DNA from: Aculops lycopersici
Taxonomy: Eukaryota > Arthropoda > Arachnida > Trombidiformes > Eriophyidae
DNA length: 64,000 nt
Reading direction: 5' to 3'
Assembly (NCBI GenBank): GCA_015350385.1
Contig: WNKI01000002.1
Span: 659,566 to 723,565 of the forward strand
Each line of letters opens with the position of its first letter. Position 1 is the stretch's first letter. Below the pieces are notes generated by a model. That model had not been told where the DNA came from and searched no databases. It saw nothing but the letters and a program-made list of their open reading frames with translations. Of this stretch, positions 9,106 to 19,600 are shown in pieces. The position numbers and the translations under genes were made by a program.

Positions 9106-10685
9106 TTACTGCTGTTCGCCTACCGCCATAACCGCCTGTTGCGCCTGACCCTTGACGTTAATCAAGTACTTGCAGCAGTGAGTCAACAGTTGTTTTGGTT
9201 GCTTCGACGCAACCTGTTGCTGTTGTGCCAGTTGTTGGTCACCTGTTGCCTGGTAATTAGCCGAAATTTGTTGCTGCTGATCGCGAGTGTAAATGTCCAA
9301 TCCGTATTGGCCGTCCTCGAAAAACTTGACTCGAATGTAGACAATATCGCCGTCGATGAAGATTTTTATCGACTTGCTCAATTGGCGCTCGTCGTAACCA
9401 TTTTTGTGCAACGACGCCATGAAGTCCAAAAGTGGCCGCGTCATCCTCAGCTGAATCTCTAGGTATCGCTTCTCGTTCTGTACGGTAATTAGTCCTCCCT
9501 CGTGGCTAATGGGAATGATTCCAAAGAGGCGAGTTGCCTTCATGGGTCCGTACTCGCCACTCGCGCAACCAGGTAGTGGAATCATGACTGTCCTCAGATT
9601 TTTGGCAATGATCTTGAATTTACACACCGACTTGAATTTCATCGGCTCGCCAGTGATGTACTGAGTTGGCGTTGTGGAGTTGGCAAAGATATCCAAAATG
9701 TATGAGCCATTTTCCGGCAAATGGACGCGAAAAGAGACAATATTTGACAGGAGCACTTGACCGTTTGGCCCGTCGCCCGACTCAATTGATTGCATAACAA
9801 ATCGCTTCAAGCTAATCCCATCATGATGCTCCGAGTCGGAGTGATAGTATTTCAAGTTGTAATGGAATATCAAGCTTGGAATCATGTGAGTTGGCATTCC
9901 AATTCGAATTGTGGTTGCGCCCGACGAATCTGTGTACAGTACGGATCTAATATTGTTTTGTGGAAAATAGAGACCATACTTGAAAAACAACGACCGAACA
10001 AAGGGTAGTTGTTCAAATTCGCTTAGACTTATGGGCCGAGTCTTGATTAGTTGCCACTCGGGAGCGAGCGGATAGAATTCGTATATAAACTCGTCGGGAT
10101 CAGTTAGGAAGTAGTGATCGTCGTACTCGTACCTGAGACTGTCCGTCGCGGCCGCCGCCACCGGTGACTTGACACTTTTTGCTTGCGGCACAGCAAGACA
10201 GCCACCACCCGAGGTTGCCGTTAATTGCTTTGCCGACACCTCGACGGGTGGTGATGAGTGGCGAGAGGAGCAACCGGAAGAGTAGGAGGAAGATGAGTTC
10301 GAGTTTGGCGAGCCTATGGTGGTTGTCGCGGTGATTATTTGTGGCTGCAATTGGCAACTTGTTGCATCCATCGGACCTACGCCACCAGCACCAACAGGTG
10401 GTGGCATTATCCCGGTGTTGGCCAACCCGCGGCGTCCATGATTAAGTGGCGCTAGTTGGTGGTGATGGTGTTGTTGGTGGTGGTGGTGCGAATGCGGATG
10501 GTGTAGTAGAGGGTGACTAGGGTGGCTGTGGATGCCACTGTGGCTATGATGCAACTTGACTGGCTGCTGATTGGCCTGCAACCCCGTCTCCGAATGGTGC
10601 CGATACTCAGCTTGGTGTCTCAGCATCACATTACCTTCCGGTCCAACAGGTGAGTCACTGCTGATGTTGCTGCCTCGGTTTTTAT
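9106..10685 (-). CDS. hil: hillarin coding exon 4 (C-terminal)
   Basis: The acceptor CATAG at 10690-10686 is preceded by a pyrimidine-rich tract and a TACTAATC branch-like site. It restores frame from exon 3 (phase 1, codon GAT). The first ~180 codons are low-complexity (His-rich HSHHHHQQHHHH, Ser and Gly runs). The conserved part begins at DSLRYEYDDHYFLTDPDEF and runs through PFVRSLFFKYGLYF. The last ~45 codons are Gln-rich. Ends with TAA. Confidence 0.85.
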
Positions 10686-13600
10686 CTATGGTTTTTTGAG
10701 GTGTAATTGGAAAGAGAAATGGAGGGGATAGGATTAGTACCTCGGAGTGTAACACCTAGAATCATATGTGTGTAAGAGAGAGAGAGAGTTTGTAACTTGG
10801 TACAACAGGTGTCTTGAGATTATCATTGCTTACCTTGCATCACGGCAACGCTCACTAGGTGGCGCGCACCCCAGTTACACTGGACGAAGCGCCATGCGCC
10901 CGCCACGTAGACCGCATTCCAAGAGTTCCTGAATCGGTTGCCCTCGAATCTAACTCCCGGCTGGTAGCCGGCCGACTTGCTGTAGCCTTTGATCACAACA
11001 CAGTGAAGGCCGGCATAGCTGTAAAAAGGACAAGCGTTTTAATTTTGGTTGGTTGGTTAGTTGTGATTTGAGTTGGGTTTTGGGTCAGCGAATCGTGAGC
11101 CGAGTAATCCGTCGAGTTTATTGATGGTTTAGTATGCGGTAGTTCCGATTGAGCAAATAGTTTTGTTGTTGTTGTGGGTTCCAAATCAGAGAAACCAAGG
11201 CAGGTATTCCGGCAACAGGTGTAAGGAGTTTTGAACGCAGGACGCCAGTAAAACGAGCGATTGCGACGTGAGAGTTTTTTGCGTGAAAGGTGCAGGCAAG
11301 AAAGGCGGGAGTTAGTTTATTGCTCGTGTGTCTTAATGGCCACACGACAGTAATAGTTTTGGTTTAGTATCTGTATAAGTGTTCTTTAAACATTGCGACT
11401 AGCCACCTGTAAAAGAAGGGAACCAACTTAATTTTATCGATTCTCAGGTAGACTTTGCTTACTTTCGCTCGCTCTCTCGTTATTTTTGAAAGAGAAAAGT
11501 GGCTCTCTTCCTGTGTACCTGTTTATAGTTCGGTCTCTTGATCAAATGAGTGCGCAAGTAGCGCTAGCATTAGTTCGACAAAATAAGAATGACGAGCTGA
11601 GTGATTTGAGGTGACTTTAGTTACTAGAAATTCGAGGTTGTGATAATAATGAGAGCATATTACTGATGTTCTCGATAATCCGCTCGAACTACTCGAGCTT
11701 AGCCACGTCCACGAAAGAGACGTTTGATAAGCATTATCAAACGTCTAGGCGGATCCAAAAAAAGAAATACGAGAGAAATACCATTAAAATTAACTCGATT
11801 AGATGGGCGTCTTTGCGAAGCTAATTAATTGAATGGGAAAATAGTAAGTTTCGTTTAATTTTCTCTCTGAACTTCGGTATTGTTTACGAGAAATCAGATT
11901 TGTAGCCATGGGTGTTGTCCATCTCTTTACCCTCCTTGAGTAGGTAGGTGGCTTATGGTTAGCAGCTTTACCAAGTTGGCTATCCGATCGGTCAAATTAG
12001 ATTTGTCTAGTCAACGCAGATTGGCGCTGGCTAGATTCCGCTAATTTGCGAGCCAGGTTGATAATGAATATTTTCCAACCTCACTCTCGGTCCAAGTTTA
12101 GTTAGATGAGTGGTGAGTGAGATAACGCAGTTTACTGTATCGTCAAATCACCGACTGAGGGAGTGGATAGGCTAATGGATGGATGAGAGATGGGAGAAGA
12201 GAGAAGAGAGGCTCATACACACAAGCAATAGTGGGACGAGATCAGAGCGCTTGATGGTGCTGCCAGCAAGTGTCCCGATTGCTCATTACACCGACTGGCC
12301 CTGAGTCCAGATTTCACCTGTTGCCCTGCAACTATCAGACTCGTGCGATGGCCGACTACTTGAGATTACGAACAACAATTGGAATCTTCCAACGCCAGTT
12401 TTGCGCGGGTATAGCACGAATGCGAATGAGCCGGCAAATTTGTAGAGTTCTCGCCTCCCGGGTCCCAAGTAATTTCATTCATGAGAAGCTCAAGAAGGTG
12501 AATGGGAGGGAGAAGAACAAGAGAAAAAGAGATTGGGAGAGTAAAGGGAATCAGTTGTTTTTCTTTATGATCATCGCAATCTGGACTTTTCGGTTGCATA
12601 ACCGCAAGAGCAATGGTTCGAGAAACAGGTACGGCTCCAACAGTTGCCACTTTAACTCTAACTATCCCACTTTCGCTAGAGCAGTGCCATAAATCAGTAA
12701 GGAACCCATGAATTCAGCTAGCGTACTAGTGTTGTGACCGACTGTTACCCCAGAAGTGAACGCTACAATTACCTTCAGTACCGAGCAGTGCTTAGGGCGA
12801 TGGTAATGGCGTGTAGTCCTGACGACGGTTCATTACTCGTCTTCTTGGCGGCAGCTGACTTTTGCTCGCTCTCATCACAGGCTGGCCGAAAGTTGTGGCC
12901 AAAAGACACCATACCATACCACACCACCAAGACACAGATCGCACGAGACCACCTGAAGATAGCAACCGTTGAACCAACCACGAGCTCTGCAGTTACTCAA
13001 TGCTGGCCAGTTGGCCAACAACAAACCAAAAGCCAGTTGGCTAACCGTAATGAGCCGGAATTGTTTTCAACAGGTTGGAAGCCAATTATTGCACCGCTCT
13101 GGCGAGTTGTTGTTCAACGTCTTGTTTATTTCCCCGCATCGACTTGAAACTAAACTAACCCTGTCATTCTCAGTCGGTCAGTCTGGCGGCAGGTGCAATA
13201 TGAGCATTCGGATGGTTCGGACAACTAGATACAACTGACGTAGAAGGGAGCCGAGCGACCGAATTGATGAAGTTGAAAATGAAGTCTAACCGATCGATTG
13301 AGCTTTTCCTCTCTCATTCGAGTCTCAATCGCGCTCTCGAGTTACACAAGCAACAATTAGATCCTCAAGCTAAACACAATTACAACAACTCCAACCAAAA
13401 AGCAACAACAACAACAGGTGATAGTTTCAATTGTTTTGCTGTTGTTGTCGTTGTTGGCATTGACTTTTGAGCTGAGAGCGTTAAATGTTTGGTCCAAAGA
13501 AAACAGGTAGCAGTTTGGTTGAAAATACAATGAATTTCTCTCTTGGTTCCATTTCTTCTCAGACAATGGATGCCAGTGAACCACAGAAATCTGATGAGCC

Positions 13601-16600
13601 ACAAGCTAGCATTTTGGCTAATGCTACCACCAACTCCAAGACATTTCCACCAAGACATCTGACTCCTCGGTGGCCCAATTGGCTCGTCGTATGCTATTGT
13701 GTGTCTCTGTTTCGGCTTCTTTTCATAGAGTTGACAATTTTAGGCTGCTAAATTGAAGAATTGGAACTTGACTTTTGGTGTTTCATTCCAAATCCCAAGT
13801 TCAAATATACCTTTCCAACTCTCAACTCTAACTAACGTATAATTTTCTACCTAAAAACTTGAAAACTTTGATTGGCATTAAAAGGTTTTTGTGGCCAAGT
13901 GTCCCTCAAAAGAGCGAGGCGAGATTAATTTATTCATCGCTTGACCTGAGCTGGTCACCATTAAGCACAAGTGGCAATTGAGTAGGTGAGTGATTTGTCG
14001 TCGCCAGGTTGGCTAATGAGTCAGTCAACTCCAGATAGTTTTAGCTCCAACCAAAACTCGTGCCAAAATTACCGTAAGTCACTCGACTCGGTAATCTGAA
14101 CGTTAAAGTTGAACTCGAGCATTCAGATCAAAAAAGAGCAAGAAACTCGATTATCCTCCCTGCTACTGTGAGATTTGGATTGAATAGTCTCAATGCAGGT
14201 AAAACTAACGGGAGAATCGAGTGGTGGATGATGGCGATGGGGATGAAAATCGGAGAGGAATCAGCCTGTCCAATTGAAGGACTGGCAGCGGATGCAATTG
14301 CGTGCAGCTTTTATCTACAGGTGGCTGTGACTCGAGTGACAGCTGCGGCGCTTCTACATGCAATGGACTACCTGTTTAATTGCCCACTGGCTGACTGGCT
14401 GCTGGGTGGTTAGCTGGCCAAAGCCAACGATTGGAGGGTCAAGAGTTTCGATCGTCACCCTAGTCTAGCAGACTTCTCTCTGTGTCTTAAATCAGAAATA
14501 ACAACAGTAGACAGTTCCAATCGATTGCACGGGCAAAAAGAGCAGCGACGGTTGCAATATTTTTCAAGATCTCCTCAAGTGACAGGCAAAAGAAAAGAGG
14601 TTCAAGTTACCCATGACTATTGCGCAGCAGAAAATTTTTTTCATTTACTGCTGCTACTAGACCATATCTATGTGTCTCTCTGTACAATTGATTGCTTGCT
14701 CAACTCAAATGTTTGCTTGGGTTCTTTATAAACAACAACAACAACAGGGACAACGATGACGACCGTCGACAAGCGCAACAAACACACTGATAGCAACCAC
14801 CTGTTCGCGTACTGGTGACAACAGTCCGTTTGTCTTGACAGCTAAGTAAAAGCAGCTAAAAAGCGAGTGCGTTGAAAAAGATGCACTCTAATCGTCTTGT
14901 CGGTGCTAGTGATCGGACTGGTCACGAGAAAGGGGTAAAGGTATAAGGAAAATTGAAGGTTAAGACAAACAAGATAAATCTAGACGCTGAATTTTCGCTA
15001 ATCGAGTGCGAACTTTATGGTTGCGTACATTCTCGTCTAAAGGAACCACTTGTTGACTGGACGTCTCCCTCCTGTTTCTCAGTTGACCAAATAATCGAAT
15101 AGTAGGGCAAAAGTAACACTTGTTGTGTTGTCTGGCGGCGACTATGCCGAATAGCAAACTTGGCGACACCAAGAGACCGAATGAGACAAACAAATAAACA
15201 GACCAAGCGACAGGCCGGCAAAGGGATCGATTGAGTCACTCGCGAAGTGGCCAGCAATGCAGGTGGATCTCTCGCTTACCTTTATATTTGGTTGGCCGGC
15301 GAAAAGAGCAAGCTGATTTTGAGTTCACATTGACAACTACGAGCCATCGAAGCCAACTAGAGTTCACTCTTTGGCCGGCCATCAAGAATACAATCATAAC
15401 ACCACTTGTTAAGTTAAAGACAACATTCGGGGATGATAATACACCGCTTTCTACAAGAGTAGGACAGTCAAAAGGAGAGAAAGAGAGATACCAGAATATC
15501 GTGGCTACATGTTAGGCCACAGTTGACTGGAAAAGGAATCTGACAAGCGCAACTCGAGTTGCGGTTTGCCATTCAAGTTGCTAAAGTTAGCGCGCAACTT
15601 GCCTAGTGCTAGTTAGCAGAAAGACGGGCAAGTCAAAAATTAAACTAGCTTACTATACGGTTGCTCTTCTGTGGTCCCACTCAATAGTCAATTAACCGGC
15701 TGGTTATGCGAGCGTTTGTTTGCTTTGCTTTGCCCAACTTTCTGTTGGCTTGTCTTTCCAGGACACACGCAGTTGGACTTCATTTGCGGGCTGCCATTTG
15801 GTCTCAGTTAAACCAACTAAAAAAGTAATAGATGAGAGCGAGCGAATGAGCGAAGTCGTCATCGTCGTTGTTGAAGACAGCAACAGCGACCACAACGGCG
15901 ACGACGAAAACGATGAGATGAAATGAGCCCACGGAAGGCCATTTGCATATTTGTTAGGTTTGGCCGCCAACGTTGGCGAGCCAGCGGCTTATGAGTGGCA
16001 GGCGAACGTGTGGCTGGCTTGGTGGCCGCTGCAACCTGTTGCCTGCGTCCGGCCGCCAGATTGATCCAGTTTACCTGGCTCATTCGGTGGGCCTACGTAG
16101 AGCAGCACTAGTGTTCTGGTTGCCTTCCGTTACAGCCAACGTTTTGCTGGTTGTTGTTGCTCATATTTGGAGCCACTAGCTAGCGAGCAGTTAAGCGAAA
16201 TCTCTACCCAAGACACGAATTGAAAACATTGACCAACTCGCTGGTCCCTTTCTCAGCCTCTCTCTGCCCATCGCCAAGCCAGAAGGTTGAAGGTGACAGG
16301 TGGAATCGCACTTTCTGTTGGCTTCCTACTAAAATGACCATAAATCTGGTCGCCAATCGTGGGTTAAAGCGAAAGAAAAAGTGGGAAAGGTTTCATTCAG
16401 TTTAGTCGCAAGGATTTTGGCCGAGGGAAAGAGGAGAGAAAAAATCTACTTGCTTTCTAAAGCTTAGTCGGAATAAGATTCAAATTCAAGCTTGGATTCA
16501 ATTATTACTTCAGATCTCTATCTAGGCGAATGGAGCTTGAAGAGTCCTTTTGTTGTTGGTGTTTCTATTATCGCCGACGATGATTTTTATTATTATCATC

Positions 16601-19600
16601 ATTAACTCGTGCTAAATTGAAAAGAGTCTGTGTGTTTTCTTAAGTACACGGCCGCAAATTAACGTAGAATCTCAACTGTGTTAGCTTCGCGCGAGCAGTC
16701 AATGAAAAAGCTCAAGTTCAAACGACTAAACTAAGCAATTTATACCAGTTGGTTAACCAGGTGGATTTTCCCGCTCGCTTCTTAAAAAGTTGTTACGACA
16801 ACTAAGTCTAGGATCAATATTGAGTTCAACTTGGCGAGAATTTTCGCGCCTCTCAAAGTGGAAACTCAAGTGGATTTCTAGGCGAACCATTAACGCGCCC
16901 AAACTTGTTGATTTGGCGACTATCCGCCAGTGTCTCTAACTTAATTCTTCACCTGTACTTGAAATTCTCGCTTTTATCTCCTCGCCCAAGAACAAATCGT
17001 GAGCCTTACAGGCTAACAACAGCAAGTGAGCGAGCGAGTTTCTCTCAAGTTTTCTCGAACCAAAACTCGAGACGACAACTACCAGAATCTCACCCAAGAA
17101 CAACACTAGATTAGATAGATAGTATCTGCTCTTCTTGTTTCGTGTGCAACAAGTTTCACTGTTGCTGCTCTCATTGCGTCCATTTGGGCTGTTAATGGAG
17201 ATGGTGTTTTTGGTGACGGCAACAGCCTGCTTATTAGCAGGAGGCCACTTCCGTCCGACAAGATTCAAGGAAGCGGATAAGCGAGAGAGAGAGAGAGAGA
17301 GAGTGCGCGTCTCGCGTCCGCCGATCTTTGTAGCTGATAACTAGGATCTGTCGAAACTGTCGCTTTTGGTTGTGGTTGTTGTCGTGGTGGTAGTAGTAAA
17401 GGCCACGAAGGGTTGGCTAGGGATCACCAGGTCGCTGAGCATCATGAGATCCAGTAAGTTGTTGCTGAACTAACTAGGGGCTCGCCCGACGATTCAGTTT
17501 CAGTTTTATTCCATCCTCTCTGGCCGAAAGGGTGAGAGTGAAAAGTGGCCAGGAGCTTTCGAGAAAATAAGAAAACGCTAGTTGAGGAGAGGAGATTAGA
17601 TTTCAGATGATGATCTCGGTTGCCCAACGCACAAACACAGAGGGTAGCAGCAGCGGCAACAGGTGAGCTTCCTTTCAATTGAAATGCAGCGCCACACACA
17701 AACGGACAACAAGCGCATGGTACATGGGAACTCTCGCTGGTAGTTGCGGCCACTTGTTGCCAGCCACAGCTGTACCTGGTGAGCTCGTCGGGCTTCCAAC
17801 TAGAGAATTGCACGCCAATAGCGACAAGTTAGCGAAAACTCTCCTCTTAGATCATCATCATTATCAACATCGTCTCAGATGCTTTGTTTCAAATCGCCAT
17901 TCCGCTGCTTGCCTGACCACTTGCTTGCTTTTGTGTTAACTTGCTCTAGTTCTTGCTGCTCTTCGCCGCCAACCACCAACCAGAGTCAAAAAGAAGACAA
18001 GCAATCTAAAACTAACCGACTAGACGACACTTTGGATAACTGAAAGCCCCAACATTCCCACCCGCAAGACTCAACAGGTAGGATTGTGACCCACTAGTTC
18101 ATTGTGTTCTTCTCTGCTTCTGCTGCTGCTGCTGCTGCTCACTTGACTTTATCTCATCAAGCGACTAATAAAGTCTCTTGTTTGTTTTGGAGATGCAAAT
18201 GCAGAAAGTTGCAATCATCTAGGTAGGAGCAAAATATAATCAACTCAAAAACAACAGCAACGACAACAACAGCGTAAAGGAAGAAAAATAATCTACTTAC
18301 CTGCATAGTCGCTTGAACAGAACGTGGTAACTTTCGGACCCATTCTTGATTCCTCTCAACAGACCCAATGGAGTGTCTGGCTTCACCGACGAGTCGAATT
18401 GCATTGTATTTAAATTTTTCACTGTGATCCATCTAAAAATAGCACGCACCTTTTCAATGTCAGTCAAACAGTTGCGCGTAAGATGATGCACCAAATCCGT
18501 GAATGTCCTCTGATCCTCTTTGGCCACATTAATTGCAAGCTCATCGATCTCCTTGAACACCTCGTCCGGTTGCTCGTTGTTGTACAGTTCCATCTTGCTA
18601 ATCTTGGGCGGCCTCGGCGAGGGCACCTCCATGTTTGGTCCTCCAATGCCATTGTTAGTTTGAGTGGCTGTTGAGCTAGCGAAAGCCGAGCGGCCAACGG
18701 GCTTTACCTTCCCGCCACCTTGCTGGCCATTAATGCTTCCGGCTAGCTTGGCCGAGTACTCCCGCTGACTTGTCACCTGTTTGCCTGAGACGGCAAGCGA
18801 GGAGCCCAACTGGTTGGCCAGTGACTCAATGGCCTCGAACTGTTCCAGTTCTGATCCAATTTTTCTCTGATATTTTCGAATGATTTGATTCAATGAGTAA
18901 ATAGAACACAAAGTCGGAGTTAATTTTCATGTTGTTGAGCGAGCGAACCTTTTCTTTCTCTCGCCTTTCCTGAATGGGCGACAAATTGATCATCATTTGC
19001 ATTCACGATCACAACAAGACCACGATGAACACAAAATTTACGTCGGATTTTACAGGCAAAGGGGCAAAAAGTAAATGAGCAAAATTTGCATACAAACAAC
19101 CAACAGTCCCACTTGTTGCGTGTTGCGCAACCGTTTGCCTCGTTCGCAATTCGCGAGAAGCTCGCAGGTGGCCGCTCTCTAACTAAACTTGGCCGCCTCT
19201 ACGCTGGCCACAAAAACCATCATCGAGATTTTATGGCCATCAGCTGGTTTCGTGGTCATTCAAACTGCAACTCCATTGTTATTCATAGTCCTCCATAGGA
19301 TCAACAACTTGCTTCGCTCGACACAAAAAGCGAGCCGACTAATTGAAGTTGCAGGCGCCGAGGTTTCCACTGACCAAACGGAAGTGGAGCGATTGTAGTC
19401 CCGAATTGCGGCAGCAGAAGCGGCAACAAGTTGGTGAACTGAGGAGGGAGGGCAACCAAGTGGAAAGGAGCTGATGATATATCAGTTTCCTGGGCCAAAA
19501 TCCTGTAGGTCGACCGTCAGTCAGCTTGCTGCTGCTGCTGGTCAGTGGAAAAGGTAAAGTGGTAGCCAAGTCCGTCTGCCAAGAGAGAATCCATTAAGCG

